DNA of 64,000 bases, taken from assembly GCF_024679095.1 (NCBI RefSeq), contig NC_066535.1, positions 3,219,861 through 3,283,860 of the forward strand. The letters run 5' to 3'. Of this stretch, positions 53,013-63,661 are shown piece after piece. Source of the stretch: Eriocheir sinensis. Taxonomy: Eukaryota > Arthropoda > Malacostraca > Decapoda > Varunidae. Each line of letters starts with the position of its first letter. The first letter of the stretch is position 1. The notes below the pieces were generated by a model. It saw only the letters and a program-made list of their open reading frames with translations, was not told the origin of the DNA and did no database searches. The position numbers and the translations under genes are program-made.

Positions 53013-53949
53013 CTCCATGCAGCTTAGTTTGTATCCTTCGCACGATCAGGAGAGACGTTCATATCATCACGTCCGCAGCCTCTTAAAGGTCATCCACGTG
53101 TAGGCTTGGTACGGGCAGGCACAAGGTTCTTTACCCGTAGGAGGAGAGGAGCGGCGCGGCATTCTTGTGTAGTTCTCGGCCTCATAACAGTTAGGGGTCA
53201 CGTCCAGTCCAGCCGCCACGTGTAGAGGCAAACAGGCTGGCAGAAAGTAAACAGACGGGTGATTGCAAGAATGGCCGCCGGTGAGATGGCACGATAAGGG
53301 TCCTATTTTATTTCTTCATTTTGTTTGTCTTATTTTCATTTCTTTTATTTCATTTTTGTGTTCTTTGGTGTGTTTGTTATCTTTCTAGGCCCCAGAAATA
53401 GAGAATATGGGGCAATTTGGGGAGAGGAAGGCGTGTGTTTGGCGGTCGCTGCGGTGAGTGAGGGCAGGGCGTGGGTGGGGCTGTCTGTCAGGTAACTGGA
53501 GCACACACACAATCACCCCACGGGCAGGCTGGGCGTTGCCTCCGAACATGTCCTGCCGCCCACACCCCCGCCCCCTCAGCCCCACCCCCCAAGTTCCGCC
53601 CCCATGCCTAAAAGCCTCGTGTGGCCCAGTGGAAAATAACAAACACGTTAACACAGCCTTGGGCCGCGCAGGAAGGCCGTGACCCACATTCTAACAAGCT
53701 GCCTAATATTTTTTTTCATCTGTGTCGTGAAATTTGCTTTGCTCTCCTCGGCCGAAGCAGCGACAGGAAATGTAAGCTAAAGGGCGTAGAGGGCACGTGC
53801 GGGGCATTAGATACTATTTTTTTTGTTAGTGTACTAGAAATTGAACTGTATGTGTGTGTGTGAGGGGGCACTATTTTTCAGAGGAAGTTAGGCTGATTAC
53901 TTTAGCATTTAGCAGAGGGACTTAGGATAATTCATTAAATTAAATAATT
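53013..53949. other. Unique region, GC-rich in the middle
   Basis: 53385-53690 is GC-rich with overlapping frames on both strands but no recognisable domain. Confidence 0.4.
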
Positions 53950-54049
53950 AAACACTTGAGTGCGCCAGAACGGACTGTGGCAGACCACCATACCTCACTA
54001 CCTCACCAAAAAAGTCTACCGGCGCCATAGACGGAACGTAAAAAAAATA
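53950..54049 (+). mobile_element. S2 SINE, 3' fragment
   Basis: tgcgccagaacggact, then gtctaccggcgccatag and acggaacgt followed by an A run match the last 100 bp of S2 at 39065-39171. The tRNA-like head is missing. Confidence 0.83.
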
Positions 54050-54318
54050 AGTTTTTAACAGAGGAACAAACGAACATATGCTAATTACTTAACTGTATAG
54101 CAGAGAAAGTATAGTATGAATGCTGGTGACTAGATGACCATATAATGCATCCTCATAATTAAGTGATGCTGCTGTATCTCGCCGAGCCCTGAGAGGAGAT
54201 GATGACGAGCGCGGGATTTGTCATACCCTCAGTGTGTTACGCCATACTGATGGCAGCTTACAGGCATCGGGGGTGACTCACTCCCGTTAAATGACGCTGA
54301 CTGTGACTCGCGACTCGG

Positions 54319-54341
54319 TTGTGTGTGTGTGTGTGTGTGTG
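54319..54341. repeat. (GT)n microsatellite
   Basis: 23 bp of GT. Confidence 0.9.
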
Positions 54342-54469
54342 CACTAAACCGCACGTGTGAGCTGTTTAGCGTGTGGGTGTTTCTGGGCCTCGCGGGAGCA
54401 CAGGAACAAGCTCAATTAGAGGAAACACGACAGAAGGGGCTGAAAAAGGGAGCACACGAGGTAGGCTAG

Positions 54470-54562
54470 CACAGACTATCGCAGAATCATCGCAGACTAT
54501 CGCAGAATCATTGTAGACTATCGTAGACCATTGCAGACCTATCGTAAACTATTGCAGAGTAT
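54470..54562. repeat. ~15-bp tandem repeat
   Basis: actatcgcagaatc-type units, about six, with increasing change to the right. Confidence 0.85.
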
Positions 54563-54952
54563 CTTGCTCTTGACCTTTTCGCACTTAGAACCCGAAACTT
54601 ACTTAGTCTAGGACAACCAACCTTTCCTCCCTCCCTTCTCTCTTTTCACTCTCTCCACGGCAACCTTTCCTCTCCCTCTCTCTACTCTCTCCACCTTCTC
54701 TTCTAACCTCTTCAATAGTGCAGGGCCGCTCGAGTGCTCTCCGCCAGACACTGATCAATGAGACACACGAGAGGACCGTCAACATTGCTAAGAAGGGATC
54801 CTCGGCCGTGATCTTATAATTTAACTCCCCGAAAGGCTTCAAGTCATTAATATCATCCTCTATAATAGTCTTCAATAATTTCTTACCCGGCGCAGTTTAT
54901 CCTTTTATGCGTTGCTCTCACGACTCATTCACGATCCTATTAATGAGTCTAA
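54563..54952. other. Unique spacer
   Basis: A 90-residue minus-strand frame (54603-54875) has mixed composition in its first 55 residues but no recognisable domain; the rest is a purine-bias shadow. Confidence 0.35.
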
Positions 54953-55168
54953 GGCCCATATTCTTAAACACTTATAGAGGCTTATTCATCCACATTTGGT
55001 ATGGCTTTGGTAGAGGTTGTAAGTGTGTGTTTCCATTTGTAATTTTATAAGCTCAGTGATAGTTTGACAAGGCTTCTGCTGTGTTATGGAAGTGAAAAAA
55101 CTTATGAAAATCCGAGTAATCTCCTTTGGAATTATTTGTTGTGAGAGTCGAAAGTGTTTGAGAGTACG
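54953..55168 (-). mobile_element. F1 MITE (subfamily b), complete
   Basis: Starts ggcccatattcttaaaca and ends gtgtttgagagtac. Interior: cacatttggtatggctttgg, agtttgacaaggcttctgc, gaaaatccgagtaatctcc. About 216 bp. Confidence 0.83.
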
Positions 55169-55566
55169 GAAGAAATAACTGTGAGCTTCCCGACTTTTGG
55201 TATTCATTAAATTATTTTTTGATGACGTGACGACCCAGTAGAATCACCATCAAGAATCGCCGCTCCTCTACCCGTACCCGAAGAACCCTGGTCTGGTAAT
55301 CGCTGTCTCAGACCGAGTACACCCAAATATGAGTAATAAAAGAAGACAATAAAAAAAGAAGAACGGCCGCGAAAGTGGAAGCAACAAGAAGGTTTAATGA
55401 GAGGGTGATGCAGCAGCAAGCTTAGGGCGAGGCCAAGCTTGCGGGTGTGTGAGGAGGCTTGGCTTGGCAGGGACAGCTAGACGGCTTAGTGGGATGTTTG
55501 GGAGCAGGTTCATGTGGCAGGGGTAGCGGGATGTCCTGGCAAGGTGGAAAGGGGTTTGAGCGCTGG
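55169..55566. other. Unique spacer
   Basis: No feature seen. Confidence 0.4.
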
Positions 55567-55694
55567 CTAGTTTGACCTTTTTTTCTGTACCATGATCGTG
55601 AAAAAAACACTCATGAAAAGTTGAAAACCCGATCTGTCTCCTTTTCGGCCTTTGGAAATTGTTGATGTGAGAGGCGGAAGTGTCTAAAAGGCCG
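55567..55694 (-). mobile_element. F1 MITE (subfamily a), half copy
   Basis: Distal half only: agtttgacctttttttctgt, accatgatcgtgaaaaaaac, gaaaacccgatctgtctcc, ttggaaattgttgatgtgag, cggaagtgtct. Confidence 0.78.
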
Positions 55695-56110
55695 ACATGA
55701 GTGTAAGCAGAGATATTGGCGACCTCCTGACAGAGGTGTGAAAGGAGACACGCGCGGCAACAGCGGATAGATATGTAAGAAGGGTTATTGGGGCGTCCTG
55801 GCAGGGGTTTGAGTGGAGGAACGTGTACTAATAGGAGAAAGGGGTGTATGTAGGGGTGTTGAGGCTTCCTGACAAGGGTGTGAGTGGAGACACGTGTACT
55901 GACAGGGGACAGGGGTGTAAGCAGGGGTGTTGAGGCTTCCTGACAGGGGTGTGAGTGGAAGGACGTATACTGAAAATGGGAAGATGTGTAAGCAGAATTA
56001 TTGAGGTGTTTTGATATGGGGTGTGAGGAGAACCACGCACACCAACATGGAACAAGACGTGTAGGCAGAGGTAGAGGGGTGTCTTGGCAGGGTTTGGGGT
56101 GCCTGGGTGT
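55690..56110. repeat. ~70-bp minisatellite, five to six copies
   Basis: The chain gtaagcaggggtgttgaggc, ttcctgacaggggtgtgagt, gga(g/a)acacgtgtactgaca recurs near 55770, 55847, 55917, 55988 and 56058. Flanking copies are degenerate. Confidence 0.87.
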
Positions 56111-56224
56111 CTTGGGTGAGTCGTATTACCTGTGTTAGTGAAGGACAGGTGTGCAGGGGGGCAAGTGTGCAGGTGTGTCTTGACTCAGTGGCATTGACTG
56201 AGGTGAGTAATGTTGTCATGAGCT

Positions 56225-56282
<58 letters not shown>
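56225..56282. repeat. (GT)n microsatellite
   Basis: 58 bp of GT. Confidence 0.97.
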
Positions 56283-56331
56283 GTTATTATCACTATTGTC
56301 ATCATCGTAATCATTTTGTTGTTATTGTGCT

Positions 56332-56356
56332 TCTTCTTCTTCTTCTTCTTCTTTCT

Positions 56357-56424
<68 letters not shown>

Positions 56425-56425
56425 T
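56332..56425. repeat. (TTC)n-(TTA)n compound microsatellite
   Basis: TTC units switch to TTA near 56384. CAT units follow at 56450-56466. Confidence 0.95.
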
Positions 56426-56587
56426 ATTATCACTATTTTTATTATTATGCTCATCATCATCATCATTAACATTAATATTACTTTGTTCATATTTGTTTTG
56501 GTAAGACTGATGCATGTGCTTGACTTATTGGTTAATTTAATTGATGGTGGAGGAAGAAGATTCTGTATATCATTAACAGAAGAGCAG

Positions 56588-56775
56588 AAGGAGGAAGAGG
56601 AGGAGGAGGAGGAGGAGGAGGAGGAGGAGGAGGGGGCAGCTAAGACTTCATGATTTGAGGAGGGAGGGGGAGAAGAAGGAGGAGGAGGAGGAGGAGGAGG
56701 GGGCAGCGAAGACTTCATGATTTGAGGAGGGAGGGGGAGAAGAAGGAGGAGGAGGAGGCGGAGGAGGAAGAGGAG
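56588..56775. repeat. (GGA)n with a ~67-bp duplication
   Basis: GGA blocks surround two copies of ggggcagc(t/g)aagacttc, atgatttgaggagggagggg (56631 and 56699). Confidence 0.9.
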
Positions 56776-56992
56776 GTGGTGGTGTCAAGTGTATATGATT
56801 AGTGAATGACTGTACGTGGCTGGGGGTGCCTTAAGAGCGAGCAAACAGCGTCTTCTCAGCGGGCAGGAAGAAAAAGCGTGTCGTTGGGATATCTGACGGG
56901 CTCGGGGCAGGGGACGCAGAGGGTGTATATATGTGACGTGATTCCAGGGTGGCTTGTGGAACGCGGCTCAGCTGGTGACGAGAGCACAGAAG

Positions 56993-56998
<6 letters not shown>
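56776..56998. other. Unique spacer
   Basis: No feature seen. Confidence 0.4.

Positions 56999-57063
<65 letters not shown>
56999..57063. repeat. (GA)n microsatellite
   Basis: 65 bp of GA. Confidence 0.97.
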
Positions 57064-57066
<3 letters not shown>

Positions 57067-57169
57067 TGTTACGAGAGGAAGAAGGGGACATTTTGAGTAT
57101 CTACAAAAAAATACTGATATAATATGAGATGTTTTTCTTCCTACGATAGAAGACAAAAGAACACAAAAA

Positions 57170-57320
57170 CAAAAACTGATGGATAAATATATAGATAGAA
57201 AGAGGGAGAAAAAAAATAAAGGCATACGAGAGAGAAAAAAAAACATGATAGATAAATACATAGATAGAAAGGGAAAAGAAAAAAACAAACAAACAAAAAA
57301 CACCACTAAAAGGACAAACA
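57170..57320. repeat. ~65-bp A-rich duplication and CAAA runs
   Basis: gataaatatatagatagaaa at 57182 recurs as gataaatacatagatagaaa at 57250, followed by aaacaaac runs. Confidence 0.8.
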
Positions 57321-57353
57321 AACAAACACTGTCAACTTTTTTTCACACATGTG

Positions 57354-57381
57354 CCGAACGAACGAACGAACGAACGAACGC
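57354..57381. repeat. (GAAC)n microsatellite
   Basis: About six GAAC units. Confidence 0.93.
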
Positions 57382-57476
57382 ATGAACGCTTCAGGTGAGA
57401 GTTAATAGGGAGGGGATGGGAAGGGGGGGGGGAAGAGTATAGGCGTGCATTGCGTCATCAACTCCCCTCCTTCCCC

Positions 57477-57477
<1 letters not shown>

Positions 57478-57506
<29 letters not shown>
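57478..57506. repeat. (CA)n microsatellite
   Basis: 29 bp of CA. Confidence 0.93.
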
Positions 57507-57508
<2 letters not shown>

Positions 57509-57596
57509 GCCAGCCGTAGACCTAATATGGAGCGCCTCTCAGGGTTGGGCTGTGGCTGGCGGGCTGGCGGGGTGGTGGCGGGTCGTGACGGAGGTG

Positions 57597-58027
57597 GGTC
57601 AGATAATACGCTTCAACATTTCGTCTCCCAAGCACACGTATTCGACAAGACTTTCGCAGGAGTTTTGAGCATTCCCGGGGGTAGCTTTATGACCCCTCTA
57701 GTAGTCTGACCCTCCTTCTGTACCATGAACCTAAGAAAACACCCAAAAGAACCCGACTGATATCCTTTTCGGCCTTTGGGAATAGTTGATGTGAGGAGTG
57801 GAAGGCCCAGCGTTGCCAAATTGTCGTACTTATCGTATTGCATTTTCGTAGTTTCTGACCAATAACTATAGCAAACAAACAAACATCAATAAATAGGAGT
57901 TTTAACGCTAACTTCAATTTTCTATCGTTATTTGTGTAGGTACGAGAGTTTGAGGCTTAAAAGTAATAAAGACGATGTGGTGAATACGATAATCTGGCAA
58001 CGCTGGTGGAAGCGTCTGACAATGCCG
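57597..58027 (-). mobile_element. F1 MITE (subfamily a), interrupted by F2
   Basis: F1 landmarks run from a degraded ggtcagataatacg terminus through caacatttcg, acgtattcgacaagacttt, gagcattcccgggggtag, tctgtaccatgaacct and gttgatgtgag to about 57805. They resume after F2 with tggaagcgtctgacaatgcc at 58007-58026. Confidence 0.85.
57807..58006. mobile_element. F2 MITE, 200 bp, complete
   Basis: The left end CCAGCGTTGCCAAATT and the reverse complement of the right end CCAGCGTTGCCAGATT form inverted repeats of about 16 bp, continuing into a tcgtatt-type match. It interrupts F1 where uninterrupted copies read tggaagcgtctgac. tggaag is repeated on both sides (57799-57804 and 58007-58012), consistent with an imperfect 6-8 bp target duplication. 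No coding capacity. A remnant is fused to the 33-bp array at 38215. Confidence 0.85.
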
Positions 58028-58190
58028 GCCACAGTACCCTCACCGGCTGTCCTTGCTCCCGAGTGGCTGGTCGGGGCGGTGACGTGTGTCGTAACGTGTT
58101 GGTGACGTGAGCCCCGCGTCCTGATTGGCTGGGTGGGGCTCCATTCCTTTACTGGAGGAGGAAATTATCTGAGTTTACAGTGTGGTGGGT
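58028..58190. other. Unique spacer
   Basis: No feature seen. Confidence 0.4.
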
Positions 58191-59460
58191 TGAGTTGAAG
58201 TTCATTAGCGCTACCTGGTCTGATTTTTTTTTCCTTTGATGACGTGTGTGTTTGGAGTCGCTCCCTTTTGTGATGACGTCTTAGGGTGCGGTTTCAGTGA
58301 CTGTTATAGGATAATATTAGTGTTTATAGAGAGTTGAAATTCGTGAGAGATACTTTCGTACCGACTTATTTTCTTAACTGGTGACGCTTATGCTTTAATG
58401 ATCTTTTGCTTCTCTTTATTTGTCCCTCTCGATCATGTTTTTGGGTTGTGTTACAGAGGCTGGGGTGTGTGTAGGAGTTTGTAAGGTTTGTAGTGGGTTG
58501 AAAATCATGAGATCTACTTGGCCTTCCCTTTTTTTATTCTTTAGTAGTGACGTTTACTTTTGCCTCTTGTCTCTTCTCCTCTCGATGACGTCTTTGGGTG
58601 GGGTTACAGTGATTGAGGTGTGTGGGAGTTTGTGATGTAGGGTTTGTAAAGGGTTGAAATTCGTGAGCTACTTGAACTAATCTTTTTTTATGAAGTGGTG
58701 ATGTTCAGCTTTTGCCTCTTGTCTCTCCTCCTCTTGATGACGTCTTTGTGTGGGGTTGCAATAATTGAGGTGTGTGGGAGTTTGTGATGTAGAGTTTGTA
58801 AAGGGTTGAAATTCGTGAGCTACTTGAACTAATCTTTTTTTTCCGAAGTGGTGACGTTCAACTTTTGCCATCTTATCTCTCCTCCTCTTGATGACGTCTT
58901 TGTGTGGGGTTACAATGATTGAGGTGTGTGGGAGTTTGTGATGTAGAGTTTGTAAAGGGTTGAAATTCGTGAGCTACTTGAACTAATCTTTTTTTTCCGA
59001 AGTGGTGACGTTCAACTTTTGCCTCTTGTCTCTCCTCCTCTTGATGACGTCTTTGGGTGGGGTTACAATGATTGAGGTGTGTGGGAGTTTGTGATGTAGA
59101 GTTTGTAAAGGGTTGAAATTCGTGAGCTACTTGAACTAATCTTTTTTTTATGAAGTGGTGATGTTCAGCTTTTGCCTCTTGTCTCTCCTCCTCTCGATGA
59201 CGTCTTTGGGTGGGGTTACGATGATTGGGGTGTGTGGGAGTTTGTGATGTAGGGTTTGTAAAGGGTTGAAATTCGTGAGCTACTTAAACTAATCTTTTTT
59301 TTTCCGAAGTGGTGACGTTCAACTTTTGGCATCTTATCTCTCCTCCTCTTGATGACGTCTTTGTGTGGGGTTACAATGATTGGGGTGTGTGGGAAATGAG
59401 CAGAGATTGTAAAGGGTTCCAATTCGTGAGAGAGATTTGGACTAACAATTTTTTCTTCTT
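58190..59460. repeat. ~153-bp satellite, about 7 copies
   Basis: gatgacgtctt occurs at 58272, 58583, 58736, 58890, 59043, 59196 and 59351. From 58583 on the step is 152-155 bp. Each unit carries gattg(a/g)ggtgtgtgggagtt, tttgtaaagggttgaaattc, gtgagctacttgaact and gtggtgacgttcaactttt. Confidence 0.93.
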
Positions 59461-60440
59461 AATTGATGACGTGCATGCTTAAACTTTTGCCTATATCTAT
59501 CTGTAGGTTCACTTTGATTACGTCGTTAGTGTAGGAAATGATCAGGGTTTGTAGGGGACTGGCTTCATGAATACTATCTGAACTGTACATTTTTTTCTTA
59601 ACTGGTGACGTGTATGTTTCAACTCTTGCCTCTGTATGTCTCTCTGTCTGTCTGTCCCTCACCGTAACGACTTTAAGGTAGGAAATGATCAGTATTTGTA
59701 GCGGACTGACTTCACGAATACTACCTGAACTACTTTTTTTTTTCTTAACTAGTGACGTGTATGTTTCAACTCTTGCCTCTCTCTGTCTGTCTGTCTGTCT
59801 GTCCCTCACCGTAACGACTTTAAGGTAGGAAATGATCAGGGTTTGTAGCGGACTGACCTCATGAATGCTACCTGACCTTTTTTTTTTCTGAACTAGTGAC
59901 GTGTATGTTTCAACTCTTGCCTCTCTCTGTCTGTCTGTCTGTCTGTCCCTCTCCGTAACGACTTTAAGGTAGGAAATGATCAGTATTTGTAGCGGACTGA
60001 CCTCATGAATACTATCTGAACTGTACATTTTTTTCTTAACTGATGACGTGTATGTTTCAACTCTTGCCTCTGTATGTCTTATGTCTCTCTGTCTGTCTGT
60101 CCCTCACCGTAACGACTTTAAGGTAGGAAATGATCAGGGTTTGTAGCGGACTGACCTCATAAATGCTACCTGAACTGTACATTTTTTTTCTTAACTGATG
60201 ACGTGTATGTTTCAACTCTTCTCTCTTTCAGTCTGTCCTTCTCCATGATGTCTTTAAGGTAGGAAATGATCAGTATTTGTTGCGGACTGAAGTTCATAAA
60301 TGCTGCCTGAATTATATATATTTTTTTCTTAGCTAGTGACGTGCATGTTCCAACTCCTCCGTCTAGCTGTCTGCCCCTCTCGATGGCGTCATGGATGTGT
60401 TGGTGTTACGATGACTGGTGTAGGAAATTGTGACTTTGTG
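59461..60440. repeat. ~145-bp satellite related to the preceding one, about 7 copies
   Basis: (a/g)tgacgtg(t/c)atgtt occurs near 59464, 59604, 59752, 59894, 60042, 60197 and 60334. Units carry caactcttgcctct, (CTGT)n runs, cgtaacgactttaaggtagg and aaatgatcag. The shared order (tgacgt, caactttgcctct, aatgat, tttgtag, gaa...ctacctgaac) marks it as a diverged branch of the 153-bp array. Confidence 0.9.
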
Positions 60441-60486
60441 GTGGGTTAATGTTTGGGATTCCTGGGCCTCTTGCACACTCCTTGGT

Positions 60487-60704
60487 CGGTATTATAAGAG
60501 CTTCGCTTCTCACATCAGCTATTTCTGAAGGTCAAGGAGGGGGTCAATCGGGTTCTGATGAGTATTTCTTCAGGTTCACGGTACAGAGGCAGGTTCAAAC
60601 TACCACCAGGGTCATAAAACCACCTCTGGAAATGCCCACAACTCTTACGAAAGCCTTGTCAAATATGCGTTCCTGGGCGACGAAGTGTCTTTTAATATGA
60701 CCCC
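60487..60704 (+). mobile_element. F1 MITE (subfamily a), complete
   Basis: Starts cggtattataagag and ends gtcttttaatatgacccc. Interior: cacatcagctatttctgaag, gggttctgatgagtatttc, ttcacggtacagaggcag, ctaccaccagggtcataaaa, aaagccttgtcaaatatgcg. 218 bp. Confidence 0.88.
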
Positions 60705-60711
60705 TTATATT

Positions 60712-61445
60712 TTTAGGGTCGTATAAGTTTGGCTGGTCTGATTTCATGGCATTTTGAAGTGTTTGTGTGTTTGGTTGCCTGTTTCGTTTTGGCTTCTTAT
60801 GATTTTAGGGTCGTATAAGTTTGGCTGGTCTGATTTCGTTGCATTTTGAAGTGTTTGTGTATTTGGTTGCCTGTTTCGTTTTGGCTTCTTATGTTTTCGG
60901 GGTCGTATGAGTTTGGCTGGTCTGATTTCATGGCATTTTGAAGTGTTTGTGTGTTTGGTTGCCTGTTTCGTTTTGGCTTCTTATGTTTTCGGGGTCGTAT
61001 GAGTTTGGCTGGTCTGATTTCGTTGCATTTTGAAGTGTTTGTGTGTTTGGTTGCCTGTTTCGTTTTGGGTTCTTATGTTTTCAGGATCGTATGAGTTTGC
61101 CTGCTCTGATTTCGTTGCATTTTAAAGTGTTTGTGTATTTGGTTGCCTGTTTCGTTTTGGGTTCTTATGTTTTCAGGATCGTATGAGTTTGGCTGGTCTG
61201 ATTTCGTTGCATTTTAAAGTGTTTGTGTGTTTGGTTGCCTGTTTCGTTTTGGCTTCTTATGTTTTCAGGGTCGTATGAGTTTGGCTGGTCTGATTTCGTT
61301 GCATTTTGAAGCATTTGTGTGTTTGGTTGCTAGTTTCGTCTTGGCTTCTTCTTATGTTTTTAGGGTCGTGTGAGTTTGGCTGGTCTGATTTCGTTGCATT
61401 TTAAAGTGTTTGTGTGTTTGGTTGCCTGTTTCGTTTTGGCTTCAC
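60712..61445. repeat. 91-bp minisatellite, about 8 copies
   Basis: gtttggctggtctgattt recurs near 60728, 60819, 60911, 61003, 61095 (variant), 61186, 61277 and 61374. Each unit carries gcattttgaagtgtttgtgt, gtttggttgcctgtttcg and a cttatg(a/t)ttt..gggtcgtat(a/g)ag stretch. Confidence 0.96.
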
Positions 61446-61845
61446 TCCTCCGTCACTTGAGTTGGGGTGATTAGAGACATTGTGTGAGGTTGAACTTTAG
61501 TATTACTCGCTGGTCTGCTTTTTATCTCTAATAGTATAGTTTTTGCCCATATGACGTATTAGTTTTTTCCTCTCTCACTCTCTCCCACTCTCACTCTCTC
61601 GATGACGTCTTCGGTTTGGGGGGTTAAAACAACAACACTTATTTACTGCTTCCTCGATTCCTCCGACGCGTGTTTTCTGTGTGTCATGTGCTCGGTCGTG
61701 TGGTCTTGATTTTGCACGAGTGACACCTGTGATGCTATCTGCCCGGGCTTCTCATTTAAAAGTCAAACTCCCTCATTGCTTCCTCGATTCATCTGTCCCT
61801 TGTCGTCTTGTAGTCTTGAGTTGGCGAGGGTTACACGGTTGATTG
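61446..61845. other. Unique spacer
   Basis: Contains one more gatgacgtctt motif at 61600 and cattgcttcctcgattc twice (about 61645 and 61774). No gene signal. Confidence 0.45.
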
Positions 61846-62275
61846 TTTTGGGCCACTCACGGTTGATATGTTTCTGCTTACACGGTTTATGTCCTTACAC
61901 GGTTGATGCATTCACACGGTTTTTTCTCCCTACACACGGTTGATGCATTCACACGGTTTTTTCTCCCTACACACGGTTGATGCATTCACACGGTTTTTTC
62001 TCCCTACACACGGTTGATGCATTCACACGGTTTTTTCTCCCTACACACGGTTGATGCATTCACGGTTTTTCTCCCTACACGGTTGATGCATTCACACGGT
62101 TTTCTCCCTACACGGTTGATGCATTTGCCCACACGGTTTTCTCCCTACACACGGTTGATGCATTCACACGGTTTTTTCTCCCTACACACGGTTGATGCAT
62201 TCACACGGTTTTTTCTCCCTACACACGGTTGATGCATTCACACGGTTTTTTCTCCCTACACACGGTTGCTATTTC
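61846..62275. repeat. ~36-bp minisatellite (tacacacggttgatgcattc)
   Basis: Units of tacacacggttgatgcattc plus acacggttttttctcc, about ten copies, some lacking ac or t residues. Confidence 0.95.
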
Positions 62276-62545
62276 TGCCTACACGTTTGCTCTATCTTTG
62301 TACACGGTTGTTATTTCTGCCCACACGGTCGTTATTTCTGCCCACACGGTTGTTATTTCTGCCCACACGGTTGTTATTTCTGCCCACACGGTTGTTATTT
62401 CTGCCCACACGGTTGTTATTTCTGCCCACACGGTTGTTATTTCTGCCCACACGGTTGTTATTTCTGCCCACACGGTTGCCTCATCTCCCTACACGGTTGA
62501 TTTTTCTCCCTACACGGTTATTTCTTCCTTACACGGTTAATATTC
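62276..62545. repeat. 21-bp minisatellite (cacggttgttatttctgccca)
   Basis: About ten copies, nine consecutive and nearly identical, sharing the acacggtt core with the preceding 36-bp array. Confidence 0.96.
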
Positions 62546-62559
62546 GTTCACCAATGGCC

Positions 62560-62586
62560 ATAGTGGTGGTGGTGGTGGTGGTGGTG
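62560..62586. repeat. (GGT)n microsatellite
   Basis: About nine GGT units. Confidence 0.93.
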
Positions 62587-62831
62587 CTGGCGGGGAAGCC
62601 GAGTACGAGTAACCTTGATATTTTTTTACGGAACTTACATGTCTCCCGCCCGTCTAAGCTTACCTGGCTTTCAAAACACGTGCATGCACTCGTTTCCGTA
62701 CATGGGGGACACAGCCTGACGCGGGGAGGATGAATATTCAGATCCTGGGGGGCACGGGATGAGGGGGTGAGGGAGGGAGGGCTGTTGGAGGAAGAGGGAG
62801 AGGAGGGAAGGGAAGAAGATGGAAGAGTTAG

Positions 62832-63053
62832 GGCGGTATTGTCAGACTCTCCCACCTCTCACATCAACCATTTCCAAAGGCCTTAAAGGAGATCAGACGG
62901 GTTCTAATGAGTGCTTTTTTAGATTCATGGTACAGAAGAAGGGTCAACCAATCAGAAGGGTCATAAAACTACCCCTGAAAATGCCCACCACTCCTACGTA
63001 AGCCTTGTCAGATATGTGTGTTTGGGCGTCGAAATGTTTAAGAATATGACCCT
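62832..63053 (+). mobile_element. F1 MITE (subfamily a), complete
   Basis: Starts ggcggtattgtcagac and ends tttaagaatatgaccc. Interior: cacatcaaccatttccaaag, ggttctaatgagtgctttt, ttcatggtacagaagaaggg. It forms a close head-to-head pair with the following copy. Confidence 0.88.
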
Positions 63054-63057
63054 TAGA

Positions 63058-63278
63058 CGCCACATTCTCACCCATTTCGGGGCTTACACACCCACACTCG
63101 GTAAGGCTTTCGTAGAGATTGTAGGTAGGTATTTCCATTGGTAGTTTTATGAGCCTAGTGGTAGTTTGACAAGACATCTGCACCATGAATGTGAAAAAAA
63201 AACACTCATGAGACCCTGACTAATCTCCTTTATGGCCTTAGGAAATTGTTGTTAAAGCCTCAAGCGTCTGAGAATACA
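63058..63278 (-). mobile_element. F1 MITE (subfamily b), complete
   Basis: Starts cgccacattctcacccattt, then cggggcttacacacccacac, agtttgacaagacatctgca, ccatgaatgtgaaaaaaaaa, and ends gcgtctgagaatac. Confidence 0.86.
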
Positions 63279-63322
63279 AGTTTGCAATGTTCACGTGAGT
63301 TGGCTTGGGGTGAGGGGGGAAG

Positions 63323-63328
<6 letters not shown>

Positions 63329-63375
<47 letters not shown>
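63329..63375. repeat. (GA)n microsatellite
   Basis: 47 bp of GA. Confidence 0.96.
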
Positions 63376-63379
<4 letters not shown>

Positions 63380-63661
63380 GAGTGGGAGGAAGGGAATGTC
63401 CGTGATAGCATAGAGGGGTGACTCAAGCACTTCCTTATCTCTGCGTGATGATGAGAAGATGACGCCAAGCAAGACGAGGGATGATAAGCGAAGGGATGAT
63501 GAGCGTGATGTCTCGGCTTGCTACGGACGTGTCGATGAACCGCCCGGACGCAAGCCTTCCTCTCTTGGCAGTCCGTCAGTGAGTCATGCACTTCCTTACG
63601 TCACTAACTTGCTCTTAACTCGTCCGCTGCGATTGACACGGATTTCGCCTTCACTGGTAGC
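63376..63661. other. Unique spacer
   Basis: Short gatgatgag repeats near 63445-63505. No gene signal. Confidence 0.4.

Noticed and set aside
53385..53687. 100-residue minus-strand frame in GC-rich DNA
   Set aside because: An overlapping frame lies on the other strand, with no motif. Likely chance.
54603..54875. 90-residue minus-strand frame with a plausible first half
   Set aside because: No domain recognised and the second half is purine bias. Too weak to call a gene.
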